DNA of 64,000 bases from Tricholoma matsutake (GCA_026075535.2 AP026540.1:7812001-7876000); one strand, 5' to 3'; shown: positions 44,175-57,671, numbered from the stretch's first letter. Numbers and translations are program-made. Notes: generated from the sequence alone by a model not told the origin.

Positions 44175-46901
44175 TTAATATTTACGCGTCGCAAGAGCCC
44201 TGATCTCATAGAGACTTGAACGATCTGGTGTGACAAAAGTGTCCTGCCTGGCGAGCGCGGATTTCCACCCCTTCATCTCCTTGCTATGTCTTTCTTCAAC
44301 AAGTCTACAACTCTCCACGAATGTCTCGTCAACATCGAAGACCATAGATGCTCTTGATCCTCGGTCACTTCCTGATTCAGATTCAGAGATAGGCCGGATA
44401 TGGTTGTGAGACGGACTTGGCTCGTCCGCTTGCATTGAAAATGAGCTGGAATCGGCACTAGATATAGAGGAAGCGGAGGTTGCACTACCGACGCCAGGGT
44501 GTTGCAAATTTGCACGGATTGTTCCACCTTTGGTCTCCCAAGCATCGCCATCCTCTTCATCATCAGCGAGGTTAGCAAAAACATCAGGCTCGTCTTCGTC
44601 GGGCGGCAATGTTGATATCCAGCACATGCGTGCTGGGTCAAATATCATGTTTCCTACTATACGTGCGCCTGATGCAAATGATCCGACTGGTGAACCAATG
44701 GATGAGCCCGTGAGATGGGTAATGAGTGCTGGTCGAGTTGATGTTCCAACAACAGCATCAAAGTCGCGAAGAACGTGATCATTCCCTTCCCACCGAAGCG
44801 AAAGAGGGTTCCACCTCATCTCCCCGACCACTAAATGCACCACTGTTTGATAAGTGAAAACCAAGGTAACATGCGACAACAAACCTTTGGGCCCGGAAAT
44901 TCCACCTAAGTTGCGAATGAGGGTCGGTTTTCTTCGCGTATGAGGTGGAGGCGATGAAACAATCTTTTTCTTCTTCGACGAAAATTCACTCGGACTGGAT
45001 GGTTTCGAAGGAAATTCAAGCCGAGCTGTTGTGCGTCTGAGTGAGTTCGTTGAGGGCGCCAAAGTTGTGGGTGGTGTTGCTTCTGCAGAAAAGTAGTGAC
45101 CTTAGTGTCGATGGAGATAACGGCGACAGCAGTACTCACCTATACTGCCAGCATCTTCTCGCTTCCCCTTTTTACGGACTGTCCCCTTTTCACTTGATTT
45201 TGACGGATAGCTTGCTCCAGGGATTCGATTTCCATATCCTTTGGGTTGAACTCGGAAATGGCCTTCCTTTTCGCGATCAGTCGGGAGGTCATCGATTGCA
45301 TCAAGTTCCGTTCCATCCCCGTAAGTTCGTTGTCGCTTCGGTCGACGAAGAATCTTGGGAACTGAAAGGGGTGGACTATTGGTAGCACGAGATGGTTTAC
45401 GGGCTAAGGCTGAGGGCGGGCGGGGAGTGATAGGAGACGATGTACACAAAGCAGGAGAGGGCACAGTAGGAATAGACGGTCCAGCGAAGACGCCCGACAA
45501 CGCAGGTCGAGTCTTTAAACGTGATTGAGTTGGCATTGTGAGACGAAGTGCTGCAGGATTGGAGGAGGGGGTGGAGGGCCGAGTAGGGGGTACTTTAAAA
45601 TCTTGTATTCGACTGGTAGTATTCTTGTGCGACTTGGCTCGTGATGCGGCGGTTGGTTCCTCGTAGCGGGCGGCTTTTGGTCCTCCTTCAACTATAGACC
45701 CAGAGCCTGATGCCTGGGGATGACTCGCTTCGATCAGGGAGGATAATGACGCCTTGCGAGTGAGCCTACGTGTGGAAGAGGGAGGCGTGGGCGGCTTGAG
45801 GCCGGAGTAAGACTTTTGTCCGCGAAGGCTTCCAGGTTTCGGCGAAAGGAACGACATCGAGGAAGGAGGGGATGGGGTCATGGAGGATAAAGCTTGGAAT
45901 GTTTGAGAGCGAGTTGGCGGGCAGAGGGGTGGGGATGGGGAGAGTCGAATTTTCCGCAACTGACGAGCAGAAGAAACGGGTGGGTTCAAAGGGGATTTCG
46001 ATCGGTTTAATCTGGAGGGTGGCCGGAGCGAAGTCGGACGCTGCGGTGGCATGCTATTGGTTCTGTTAAAGTGGCGTTGAGATTGGTGATGCTGGGCGTT
46101 GGTCAATAGACGACTAGGGCTAAGGTCGACGTCGTCCTCGATGACGAGACCCATTTCGAAGTCATCTTCGGGGTCGGGGCTGACGACCTTAACCTCATTG
46201 CTGGTGAGCTGAGCCTTCTTTTTCATCTCTAGGATCTTTGTCAATTGACGACTACCCTGTCCTGACTCAAAGAGGGCAGGGGGTATGACGAGACCGTCAA
46301 GGTCGTCGTCGTCACCGTCATCTTCGTTTTCAGTTTCGGGTAGAGAGGCAGAGGAGGCAGAGGCAGATGAAGGGGATGCGTCGGCAAAACCGAGAGAAGA
46401 GTAGGCATCAGAAGATTGTGAAGAGGAGGATTGGTCTTTGTCACCCCACTGTAGTGAATTCTTTGATGAGCGGTGATTAAGTGACAAAGGGGCGAGTGAA
46501 AGCTGAGTCAAGTCTAAGGGCAGGGCAAACCCATCCTCAAAGTCTTCGTCGATGGCGGATTGGGGGCTCTTAGATATCGATATTGGGAAAGCGGCGGCTT
46601 TAATGGTGGAGACCCCTTCATCGTTGTCATCGTCTTCGTTATCGATATCGGGAAGGGAGTGTGGTGGGCGAATTATAAACATTTGGGACGAGGACGAGTC
46701 GGATCTGACCTCATGGCCAGGAACAACTGTTTCTACCTTTGGGCCTGCGGTCTTGGCAAAGTCCATCTGTATATCCCAATCTTCGTCGTCGTCGTCCTTG
46801 TCAAACGGAGTATGGATAGGGACACCGTCTGGGAAATCGAAATCAGCGTCGGGCCATTCTTCACGAGGTAGAAGGAGAGTTGGAGCGGGTATGGTGAGCA
46901 T
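44175..46901 (-). CDS. BYR4: Byr4/Bfa1-type GAP subunit of the mitotic-exit/septation network
   Basis: Byr4 with Cdc16/Bub2 forms the two-part GAP for the GTPase Spg1/Tem1 at spindle-pole bodies, restraining septation and mitotic exit. The start MLTIPAPTLLLPREEWPDAD (46901) is preferred over an upstream in-frame start. Conserved elements: DEDFEDGFALPLDLTQLSL, LNHRSSKNSLQWGDKDQSS, QSSDAYSSLGF, GLVIPPALFESGQ, LTKILEMKKKAQ and EDDFEMGLVIEDDVDLSPSR. After two introns (near 45065-45130 and 44845-44890) come MRWNPLSLRWEGNDHVLRDF, RPALITHLTGSSIGSPVGSF, GARIVGNMIFDPARMCWIST and LPPDEDEPDVFANLADDEED. The remainder is disordered and Ser/Pro-rich, suited to Cdk and Polo-kinase phosphorylation. Intact. 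Confidence 0.9.
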
Positions 46902-47034
46902 GAAAACAAGTGAGAACCTCAGACTCGCGACGGCGAGCTCGATGGCGAGAATGGAAAAAAAAAATACGGTAATGTTCGCTGGAAGACAATTGAATAACGC
47001 CTCGTGTTTGTACACAACATTCGACGGTAAACAA

Positions 47035-50000
47035 CTACAAATACTCCTCCTCACTCCCGCTCATCTCTCCTTTCTCTTCTCTTTCAATCTCCCATCCTTC
47101 CGTCATCTCCTCCAATCCTACACGCAGACGAATTCCCCGCTCTGCCATTGCGTCTGCCATCTCATTCAGTTCTCGTCCATTGAACACGCTCCGAAGGGGG
47201 CCAAATGCCACCAAGTATAATTCTGAGTAGCTCATTTAGTATAGTCGTTTTATACTAAGGCTCCATCCACTTACCCTTCACCAGTGGACATTCCCCAATC
47301 GCACGGTAAAGCAATTTTTTGGCTCGTTCCAATTGTCCTGCTCGTACCTCCAGTTCGATGTATATCCTCCACACTACATAGCTTCCCCTTGTCCTAAGTT
47401 GCCAGCTGTCAGCTAGAATTATCAATGAGTCAACGAGAGTTTGCCCTTACCTCTCACTTTCGACCGCTGCAGCTAACCCACTCCTCGTGCGTTCAATCTC
47501 ACTTGCCCAACGCCCTCGTTCCCACCCTGTTATCCATACCTCCTGAATCCGCCGTGCAACATCCTTCGTTTGTCCCCCACTCTCACCTAATATCCCTCTT
47601 ACTCCTCCCCACACACCTCGACCCTTCTCTCCCTCCAGAAATAAACCCAAAATAACTGAGTTGCTCGGATATTCTTCTAAAGCCTTCCTCACCCGCTCCC
47701 TCAAAACCGAAGGCGGCATTGGATTACGAAGTTTAACACTGTAGTGATAGAGCATGAGCAAGCAAGCGACTGTTAGGCTCTCATGGCCGTTTCCCTTTGC
47801 GTCAGGGAGATACTTGTCGAAAACATGTAGCGCTGCAGACGGTCCGTTGTCGGTTAAGAGCTCAAGAAGTGCACGCAATTTTATCCACCCTTCCCGCTGC
47901 TTCCACATGTTCTCACCCTCGATGGCGGCTTCCAACTTGCGCATGCCTCGCAACAACAAGATCCCGATTCTGCCATCCACGTTGACCGACCGCAGAACGA
48001 TGTTCAATGCCTGATCAGAATGTCCTGTCAACCACTCCATCTCTACCCAATCCCACCACAATAGGCTAGAGGTCAGCCCAGAAGCTGACGCGATCACCAC
48101 AGTCTGATACACTTTTCGGGCATCATCCAATCGTCCACGCATCCTCTCAAGTAGTGCATGCGCAGTCCAATGTGGCAATGAATCACGAGCAGCGGCCAGG
48201 AATGATCGAGACTGTTTGATGGAGCTGACACAAAATTATGAGAAATATCCTTTCCAGCAGTAGGGGAGGGAACTTTACCTCTTTACGGAAAGCGCTGCTT
48301 CAAATGCGAGCGCCAACGTGTCCCATTCAAAATCATCTATTCCCAGCCGAAGTTGGGCAAACACACGTCTTATCAACCCCTCGTCCAGCCCGCTCACGTC
48401 ATCTTTCCCCCAGATGCCTCCCCTACCATTTCTATCTCCCAGTCCTTCAACTTCAACACCATTATCCAAAGGTCCAAATACCCCAAAGCCCCAGCATCGA
48501 ACAGGTCCAAATCCACTCGCATATTCTTTTTCTCGCCCAACTATGACCCCTGCGACTGCTTCAGTAGACAGCTGTTGGCGCATCATTTCGCCAGGGAATA
48601 ACGCTTCGAGACAAGAGGAGCGGGTTAGATGACCATAACTCCATCGATCATCCCAGTCGAGGTCGCTAGTGGAAAGAGATTCAGAAAATCCAGGAATGTG
48701 AAGCCCCAAGACTGACAGCCACGCTAGTCGGTATGCACGCTTCCCATGAAGAGACCGAATCTCGAACAGAAGAGGCTGAATGTCAGAGAACAGGATAGTA
48801 GAATATGGATCAGCGTCCTCCGCTTCATCTGATGAACGAGCGGGAAGAAGACAAGTTCGATCAGCCTGAAGTTCTTTTGCAGCCCATTGTCGATATGGGT
48901 CGAGGTCGGTCACATCATTTTCTGCCGTTACAGGTACGCGCCAAGGGCTAAGATTTTTTCGACCAGAAGTTGCCCAAGCTTGCCAACCATGAGCATCAGC
49001 CTCACCTACACGAGGTACTTCTGCCTCCCAAAACTCAGCGAGACCATCTACCAGTGCTCGATGAGGTAGTCCATGGCTTGATTGCGGAACATTAAAAGTT
49101 CTGTGCAACCCATGTTCAACACAGGTGACAAGTCAGTCAGACGAACGACCTACAGCTCAGCCTGAGCTTGGAACATCGCTGAAGCACGTTCCGAGAATCC
49201 TGTAGTGAGTAAACGTCAGAATATACCCAGCTAAAACACGCTGGAAAGACGAACCAGCACTCTGCAAGGCAACTGCCACCCGCCAGAAAATTCTGATGCG
49301 AGCAATTTCACCTGGCTCATCCTGGTTCAAGGTCTGTAACACACGCGTAGCATCCTCAATGATGCCATCAACACCCTTTTCAGCTTTTCCGATCTTCCAC
49401 TCAAGCCACTCCATCCAAAGATCGATGCCCCCAGTCTTCAATGCATCTTCCCATTCTGCCCTGATCTTGCTTTCATGCCATACCTGTTCTCCAGCTTTCA
49501 TATATTTGAGTCGCAATACGTTAGATATACGGTTTCGTGGGTCAGCTGCTAAAGCACGTCCCAGAATCGAGATCGAGATTTCAGCTCGTGCCTTGGACGC
49601 ATTCTTGGACATAACCGGGATTGCGGATAGCGTGTGCGATAGCAGAAGAATCCACTTATCAACCGAACAAGGCTCTTCCTTCAGTTGTTGTTCGAGTAGT
49701 TTCAGCGTTTCTTGCTGGGAAGTTATCGTTGAGGTGTCGTAGTTGTCGTCATCGCTGATAACACCATCTTCAGATGCTGATGGTGAACCGTAGGGCGATT
49801 CTATATCATATTTGGATGAGGAAATTGAACGATATGGTTGTTCATGCTTCTGTTGACTGCTCTTGGAAGTCAGAAGCAGGACACCATTCACTTCGTTGTA
49901 TTCAGGTGTATCGCCGGACTGAAATAATTTGGCCGTCGGATGGGCCGCTAAAAGGGCACGCGAACGTGAATCAGTAAGCGTAGGCATCTATTGCAACGCA

Positions 50001-50493
50001 TAGTCAAGCTTCGATGCACATCAGAGACACAAATTTGGCATGACATACTTTGCGATGACCGCCGGGACCCACTTCCATCCTATCACCCGACCTGTCGAGA
50101 AAGTTTAACGTAGATGAAAGCCCTAATATATTTCTGCCCCCTTTGCCGTCATTAGAGATCTCCAAGAAATACAGAGAAGGACATACGACCAACGATGTGA
50201 TATTTGGGTACATCCCGCGTATGTAACCCTCCATAACGGATGTTGAGGGGATCGCCTTTCCGGTCAGAGAACGAGGAAGACGGCAAATCTGCTACCACAA
50301 CATGATCCCTCTCGATTTTCACCTTTCCATGGCCTTCACTATCGGATCGAGTGCGTTTGCGTTTCTTTAGTTTATCTTTGACACCAAGTTTTTTGTCGTT
50401 TTCTGGATTAGAGGGTCCATGGGAGCTATGGCTAGGCTCAGGGTCCAAATCTGGGAAGGAAGCAAAGGAGGGCGGAAAAGACGAGGTAGACAT
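47035..50493 (-). CDS. NRDE2: NRDE2 family nuclear RNA-silencing / RNA-surveillance protein
   Basis: NRDE-2 homologues act in nuclear RNA interference, heterochromatin formation and, with the MTREC/Mtr4 complex, in RNA decay. Start MSTSSFPPSFASFPDLDPEP (50493), then a basic region KKLGVKDKLKKRKRTRSDSE with nuclear-signal character, DPLNIRYGGLHTRDVPKYHI, and after introns MPTLTDSRSRALLAAHPTAK. HAT/TPR-like helical repeats follow: EPCSVDKWILLLSHTLSA, ISILGRALAADPRNRIS, GGIDLWMEWLEWKIGKAEKG, IRIFWRVAVALQSAG, LVDGLAEFWEAEVPRV and WQAWATSGRKNLSPW. The C-terminal exon ends EREEKGEMSGSEEEYL (47035). The gene has many introns and about 1,000 residues overall. Intact as far as I can join it. Confidence 0.85.
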
Positions 50494-50603
50494 TCCAATT
50501 TCGAACTTGTTCGATTGTCAGATCAATGACCTTATGTAAGCCGTTTTTTCTTTCAACTTGTAAGCACAAGAACGTCGACAGTACTTGTCTCCATTCTGGC
50601 AGA
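50494..50603. promoter_or_regulatory. Compact bidirectional promoter region NRDE2 / NIP7
   Basis: 110 bp separate the two divergent start codons. Promoter elements for both genes must lie here or extend into the leader sequences. No recognised site. Confidence 0.45.
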
Positions 50604-51414
50604 ATGCGTCCCCTTACTGAAGATGAATCCAAAGCGGTGTTCACCAAAATTGCAAATTATATCGTTTGTGCCTCTCGTTCACTTTTATCTATCTAATTCT
50701 GATGTACGACTCGGACAGGGCAAGAATCTCATTCATTTGATTGACAGACCAGACGAGCCGTATTGCTTCAGACTTCAAAAGGATCGAGTGTATTACGTTT
50801 CTGAATCATCCATGCGACTTGGCATATCAGTTGCTCGCCCGAATCTCGTCAGCCTCGGGACATGCTTCGGCAAATTCAGCAAGAGTGGCAAGTTTAAGCT
50901 GCACATCACGGCGCTTGACTACGTTGCACAATATGCCAAATACAAGGTATGTCTATATGCATACCTCATGGCATCTCATTCAACCCCCACATTCAGGTAT
51001 GGATAAAAGCGAACGGCGAGATGCCTTTTCTGTACGGAAACCATGTTGTGAAAGCACATCTGGGCAGGATCACAGAAGATACACCAGAGCATCAGGGTGT
51101 TGTGGTGTTTAGTATGAAAGATATCCCTCTGGTGAGAAATGTCATTCTTGGCACACTCCATAACCTACCTGCTGTCTTTCCGGCAGGGTTTCGGAGTGAC
51201 AGCACGATCGACGGTTGATACGCGAAAACTGGACCCGACGTCTATAATAGTTTTCCACCAAGCGTACGTATTTAAATGTCGTTGCGTGTATCGTTCAATT
51301 ACTGAACGCTTTTACATAGTGATGTCGGTGAATACCTACGAGACGAAGTGAGCCCGTCAGCGGTTCTATCTCTTTTTTTACGCTGACTCCCATGATCAGG
51401 ATACCCTCTTCTAA
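50604..51414 (+). CDS. NIP7: 60S ribosome biogenesis factor Nip7
   Basis: Nip7 associates with pre-60S particles and is needed for 27S pre-rRNA processing. Six exons give about 180 residues, the usual length. Start [20 protein letters not shown] (50604); then [60 protein letters not shown] and [11 protein letters not shown]. The PUA domain follows: [60 protein letters not shown] and [16 protein letters not shown] last intron (donor GTGAGC after RDE) adds DTLF and stops at 51414, which matches the family's C-terminus better than reading through. Fully conserved. Confidence 0.93.
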
Positions 51415-51634
51415 TGACACTTCCTCCTTTGGTGTGGGAGGTTTATATGGACCCTATTTTCGTCTGCTTTTGAGTGCTCGTTTATAAAATACTGTAGAAT
51501 GCTGTGCAGGCAACGTGTAAAAGATGTATAAAGTCATGATAAGAGCAGTACCGATAATTTACACACTTGCGAAATCAATACGCGTTGTCAACATGAGTAT
51601 TCGGGATGTTGCATCGGAATGGTCGGAATTCGGA

Positions 51635-54600
51635 ATGACGCTGAACCTATACACGTATTGGACAACAGTAGCTGACGACGAGCTTACCGTCGAGAAACTC
51701 GAGAAGTCTCTTGCTTCTGTTCAAGATGACTTATGGGCTGCTGCTATATGCTCCAACAGAATTGTTGATGATGTGGAAGTCCAGAAAGCACTTTTGCGAC
51801 TCGGTATAGGACGAACGCAGAACGCCGTAGCACGAAGTAAGGATGCGGCGTTATCTTTCTCTTCCAACCCACGCGATTCTTCCTTATTGGAACACAGCGC
51901 TTCCGAGAGTGGTGTTGAAGCTGGTTCAAATTTGAACGTACTCGTTGGTCACTTCCAAAGTGTGCCTGCCGACATGCTCCTGTGCAGCATGCGCGCCGTC
52001 CTCCTCGAACGCCTTGACCGCCTCAATACTTTCGTGGAAATGTGCAAAGCGATTCCAGAAATGGACGAGGAAGAAGACGAGATAGTGGAGTGGGAGGATG
52101 ATCCCTGGGCGGACGAGACTGGTTCATTCAAGTCAGTGCACGAAGCAAGATTGTCCAGCCAATTCCCCTTGTCCCTCTCTACGTTCCTCACGGATGATCT
52201 ATTGAATTCGGCACGCCTTCTGGCCTCGATACAATCATTCGAGGCAAGCTATGTCATTTTGAAGAGACACACAAAATACCTTTGGCCATACCGCTTCCTT
52301 ATACTGGATAGCATTCCAGAACATGTCCACCCAGCAGACTATCGCATTTTACTCCCTTCTTTCGATCATGCCGCCAACGCAGAATTAGCTGCCACTCCAG
52401 ACCATTGGCGCGCTGAGCAGGACTGGTCGGAAACAGCGGAAGTACAAGTTGTCTTGAAGGAGTCTGCATCAGCTTATAGCCTACTTGCTATACGCCCGAC
52501 ACATGATCAATTCCGCTCTAGTCCCCTCACTGCAGACGAACTTTCGGCATGGTATATACGCCGAATCGAAGATATTATCGCTTCAACAAGTCTCATTGAC
52601 GTGGCGTTGGCTACCGTTCAGCACGGCGCTTCTCAGGGTATTCCTGGGCTGGACGAACTTGGAGAGGAGCTGAGTCTTCTTTCACGTCTTGTCTATGATG
52701 CTCCGCAAGGAGCCGATATCTCCAATGAGTGGACGCTTGGCCGCTGGCGTTCCATGAGTGCATCTGACGTTGTCCATACATATCTTGCCCATTCAACTCC
52801 AGCCACTCTGCCGAAAGACATCACTTGTCTTGTTATGCCTTATCTTTACGTCCTGGAATCTCGCGCAGAACGAGCTGGTAGTCCAGACCCACACCTTCCC
52901 ACCCGCTTATTCTTTGATTACATCCTTTCGGCTCCACTAGAGATGACGGCTGCCATCTTCGAAGCATCTAAGCCTACATTATCTGTAGCCCAACGGTTAA
53001 TCCGCGACGATCAGGATATGATTCGGCTAGCACTAGCATGTTTATACGGAAGTGATGGTGTCAATCAGTGGGCAGTAATGAGCCGCATATTCGAGTGCCT
53101 TCCAGCTTGGGATGTTTCTCTTGACGAAAACGACGGTGTGGATGTGGCTGATACCGTGGTCCTTTCGCTTGGTGCTTTCGTTACGCCGTCGGTAAGCCGT
53201 CCAACCTGTAGGGCATCAGACCTCCTAGTATTCTTCCGACCGCTCCCCCTTGCTTCATTATCTCGTGCCCTTGACATTTTGGATGTTCATCTTGAATCGG
53301 GTGAGATTTTGTCTCGATGGAATGTCCCAGCACCCTTGCGTTGGTTTTTGCATAGCAATGCCGATGCAAACGAACAACGTGCATGGGCGAACAAGATGGC
53401 GCGGCGTGCAGGCGGCCCCGAAGACAGGTTGAGTTCTGAAGACGACTGGGAGTGGTTATTGCAGGATATGATCAGACTGAGTGGTGAAGGTGACAATGGA
53501 CGTAAAAGCGCTTTTGGGCTGCTTTCACGCAAAGAGATTGTGCATATTTTCTTTAGTGGGCTCTTGAGCACTGGTCGTCAGTTGTTTCCCATTCTCAATC
53601 TAGTACGGTGGGGGCCTCATTATTATCATTGCGTTTTTCAGAATTCGATATCGCGCGAAACCTGTTGCGCTCTCCCGAGAACAAGAAATCATTTGAACCA
53701 AGCCAGATTGAAGAAATATGCCTATCTTGTTCTCGTGAGTTCTATGATAATGCCACATCGGGCAATTATAAGTTCGGCAGTATGAAATTGGCATACGATT
53801 GGTGAGGTCTCTTGCGTCCCAATTCCATGATTTTTCCATTAAAATTCGACGGATTTATAGCTTGAGCGTGCCTCCACCCAGTGATCGTCTTCTCAAAGAA
53901 AAGGAATTCATTGAAGCAACCTCACGAATCTCCTCATTTAATGTCACTTCTACACTAGGCTTGCCTATATCACCCATCGAGATTCGGCTCACTAAGGATC
54001 GTCTTTCGCTCGTCTCCCGGGTTCTCTCAAGTAATAACGATGCATACAAGCACGCTGAGGTTATCCTGGATCTAGTTCATAAACTTGGCTTCAGGGATGA
54101 TGCGGTGGCAGAGGTTAAGACGCTCGCCATGCTAGCCGACACGGCACTCCAGGCTGAAGACTTTTCACGTGCCTACGACCTGAGTGGGGCAATGGTGGAC
54201 ATTGTTGTCAATCTTGGTTCCTCCTCTCCCTCAGCAGTCAAGGACTCAGAGGTTGCAGAAGCACGTGAAGTTTGCTGGGTAGCCTGCTTTCAACTAGGTC
54301 GGCAGTTGGAATTCCACGATCTCGACAAGAAGCTCTCTCTTTTAGGGCGAGCCTTAGAGCTGTGCCCCGCTGAAAAACTACATGATATTTTGGCAGCATG
54401 GCGACGCTTAGAGAAAGATGATATCGAAATTCGTGAAATGCGGCTATCGTCGCGCGACATTGAGACGGGAAAATCTCGTACCCGTCAACGTAAAGGCAAT
54501 ATGGCGTCGTCACTGCGAGAACGTTTACAGGAGTTTCACATGCCGTCTTCACCGTTGCTAAGCACTCCTGACGCGACCGCTCTCGCTACTCGGACTCTCA

Positions 54601-54782
54601 GAAGCGTGGCTGCTAACTTTCCATTTTCAGTCAGCCATAGTAATCGCCCTCGAACTTCAGATGGTGATAAATCTCATACTGAGAGCCAAAAACAAATGGA
54701 AAGAGAGGACGTTTCTGTGCAAGCTACACGGGTGTTTTCCAAAGGGATTGGTTGGCTTATAGGTGCAGATGAAGAACTATAG
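51635..54782 (+). CDS. SEC39: Sec39/Dsl1-complex subunit (NBAS family)
   Basis: Sec39 with Dsl1 and Tip20 tethers Golgi-derived COPI vesicles at the ER. The protein has about 1,000 residues and one main exon, interrupted near 53600-53643 and 53803-53860. Chosen start MTLNLYTYWTTVADDELTVE (51635) aligns best with relatives; in-frame ATGs at 51593 and 51524 are alternatives. Features: SVQDDLWAAAICSNRIVDD, VEVQKALLRLGIGRT, PLSLSTFLTDDLLNSARLLA, long all-helical solenoid, SREFYDNATSGNYKFGSMKL followed by AYDW (the conserved block before the C-terminal part), KDRLSLVSRVLSSNNDAYKH, ILDLVHKLGFRDDAVAEVKT and a Ser-rich tail ending GIGWLIGADEEL. It acts on the cytosolic face of the ER. Confidence 0.85.
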
Positions 54783-55172
54783 CTCAAGGTGAAGGAATGT
54801 GATCGGGTTTCTGTAACAAAATGAGAGTGGCATGACAGGGACCTGTACATACAGAAGCTAGGTAGAGTAATATGCGACATTGATAGTACGTATGTATATA
54901 GGGTAGTGGTGGCCCTTATCAAAGATCCAGGTAGAGTGTGCAACAGGTAGATCAGGGTATAGGGTGGGCACTACAACAAGACAGGCTCCAGGAGAGTTAC
55001 TCCTTGTACAGGAGGCAAACAAATAAACAATAAGATAACGGGAAAGATGGAAATGAATGTAGAAGGATGCTTGATCCTTGTCTTCATCTACAACGCGAGC
55101 TGGGGGTCAACCAGTTTGGACACCTATGCGCCAGCTCCTTACCTTCAGTGGAGGGCGAAGATCCATTAAAAG
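54783..55172. other. Convergent 3' intergenic region
   Basis: Lies between the ends of SEC39 (plus) and the disordered-protein gene (minus). It holds short purine-rich stretches with no supported gene or repeat. Confidence 0.35.
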
Positions 55173-57671
55173 TCATGACACAGCGCTTGCAAAACGAAAG
55201 GAAGTCCCCGTTCGCGCTCTGGGCCTATTGACCACGCTGCTACTTTTTATTTCCTGGATATTTCCGGAGGGTCGGTGACCTGCGGATGTTTCCTGGCGCT
55301 TTCCTCTTCCACAGGCTTGGCAGTAATTGGCGTCGCCAGATGACGCCCGGAGCTCTTCTAATTCGGCCTTGAGATCTCTCACTTGGCCTTCCAACTCCCA
55401 TATATGCCGTTGCCATGTCGTTTTGGCAGTCACACTTTTGTCCTGGAGCGAATGTATGATCGAGGGTTGCTCATCCGATGTGGGTTTTTCGCCGCTTGAG
55501 AACTCGAAACGAGCTGACGAATTTGGTGTTATTGGGGACAAGATATTGCCCGACGAATCCGGCGTTCCAAGGTCAGTATCAAGTGAGGGGCGGGGATCCT
55601 TGATTATATGATCACCAAACTGCGCACTGAACATCGTTGAGATTGGCCTCAGCTTTAATGCCGAGAATTCAGAAACATGGGCAGGGGCAGTCTGAGGAAT
55701 CAATTTATTTTGTAAAAGCCCGCTGCCCCCGGGAGGGGGGATTGTTCGTTCTTGGTAGGAAAGATCTTCCGTAGACGAGGTAACCTCACGACTAGATGGA
55801 CTCTGGGTCCATGTGTCGATGGAGAGAGGGGGAAGTGGCCGTTTAGAACTGGGCAGAGGCCTAGAGTCCATTTCATCTTCGAAAGGAGTTAAATGCTCGT
55901 ACTGGGGAACCTTTCTCTTCGCAGTTTCTGGCACTGATAGTTCAGGAACGGGAATGCGATGCGTCGTTGTTCTCGAAATTTTCTGCTCGACCTGTTGCAC
56001 ATTAAAGGTCGCATGTGCGTCCGATAATGAGGGCACTGGGGGTGGTTGGACTTTCTCCTCTTTGTCTTGACGGGCTCCATTAAAGAGTCTCATGAAACCA
56101 CTTTTCTTATGTCTCAGTGTTCTGCCAGGAAGGCCACCATTGTTTGTTGGAACGCCAGATTCGTGGGCCTGTTTATCCGACCTGGGCTGTCCCCCAATAA
56201 TGGTATGAAAGGCATTCTTTGCCTTTGATCCAGCGCTAATGGAACGTGTTCGAGTCTCGACAGCGTCATGGCCATATTCACTTTGGTCAATTATGATGCT
56301 CACATGTTCATGCATAGTGTTAGGAAAGGCAATTGCTGAGGATGGCACATGAATGGAAGTTGATGGTCGAGAGGTTGCGGAATCAGCCGTTATGCTTCGT
56401 GACCGCTGTGCTCGTGCTTCTTCCAGGGAGATGAGGCCGAATGTAGGAGGAGCACCGCGATCAGCCCAACCCGGAAAACTCATAACGTTTTTTTGGGAGG
56501 GAGAGGATTGTGTGTCTTCGTTCGTGTGTGAAGGGCGGGGGCCGGGTTTAAGGACAGTTATTGGTGATGAGATTTCTTTTCCAAGAAGTGAAGAAGCCTT
56601 GTTCTTTGGTATGACAGAGGAAATAGACGTGTCTGGCACCCTTGCGTGCTTTGCCTTTAACTTTGACACAGTACTTGCTGCGGTGGAAGTGACTGTGGCT
56701 GTAGAGTCACCAGCACGCAAGACATCCTGGTCATGCTGTTGGTCATGTGTGTGCGAAACAAGATCTGGATTGGCGTAAGGATGAGTTTCGTCAGAAGACG
56801 ACCGTCGACGACGGGAAGTAGAAGGATAAGGCGACCTAGGAATTCTTCCATGTTCAGGTGAAGACGAAGTATCCGGGAAACGAGGGTGGGAGGGTGAATG
56901 AGCGTCTGAGACAAAGAGACTTGGAGATGAAGGGCCCGATACATCGGGCGATTCGCGGCTCAGGGGGACATTGCCACGAGGTACCTGGCGGTCCAACGAA
57001 GCGGATACGTCTCCCTGCGGAAAAGTACTGTATCACAAGGGAAACAGTCTAAATAGCATTCAGGTAAAATAGGAGTGGTCTTACTATTGGGCATTCGTGT
57101 TGTAAGACCTTTGGGACGGCGTTGTTTCAAACGACTTGTGAGAATTTACCTGAGAGTGGGCTGACTCCCCACTTGGCCTGCTGTTACTGCTCGTTCTGGG
57201 ACTAGAAAAGCCAAAACCTCTCTTGGCGGTGGAAAGAAAGGTGCCAAAATCTGACTCGTCCTCTTCCCGCAGTGCGTCTTCGGCCATCTCCCAGGGTGCG
57301 CGAGAATGAAAACGCATTTTGGGGCCAAGAAGGCTCATTTGAGGCAAAGATTCATAGTCTTCATTTCTGGCTGATTGGTGAGCGTCGCCATAATAGGCAG
57401 AGGAAGCGATGGAAGACCGCTGATCTTCGTCAAGATCGAGCATGCTAACCGCGGGGTCATTTAAACGATCAAAGTTGGATTGACGGCCAGACATTGAAGT
57501 GCTGGGCGATGTATGACGAGAGTCGATAAAAGGAGAGACAGGCGCGTTATGCATGGGAGAGAAAAAAGCACGGCTATATACAGAAGGAGTGTCGGATGAG
57601 GCTGAGGAACGAGCAGACAAGTCAGCACGGATGGTTCGTTGATAATGGTCGTCGTGAGGGGAAGATAACAT
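55173..57671 (-). CDS. Large intrinsically disordered Ser/Pro-rich protein, unrecognised
   Basis: Two long exons (about 57084-57671 and 55173-57000) joined by a short intron near 57010-57080 give roughly 800 residues. It starts MLSSPHDDHYQRTIRADLSA; the frame continues further up only to a TTG. Almost the whole protein is low complexity with Ser, Pro, Thr and Arg, including many SP/TP sites. A few ordered-looking patches stand out: LGPKMRFHSRAPWEMAEDAL, GWADRGAPPTFGLISLEEAR, HKKSGFMRLFNGARQDKEEK, and near the C-terminus a coiled coil (WQRHIWELEGQVRDLKAELE) followed by YCQACGRG, a single CxxC. No catalytic domain is seen. The FMRLFNG patch resembles short membrane- or kinase-docking patches in fungal regulatory scaffolds, but that is a guess. 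The start faces CGR1 at 92 bp. Confidence 0.6.

Noticed and set aside
44175..46901. Two separate genes at the Byr4 locus
   Set aside because: The two long frames carry the N- and C-terminal halves of the same conserved Byr4 protein and join through a standard GTGAGT...CAG intron.
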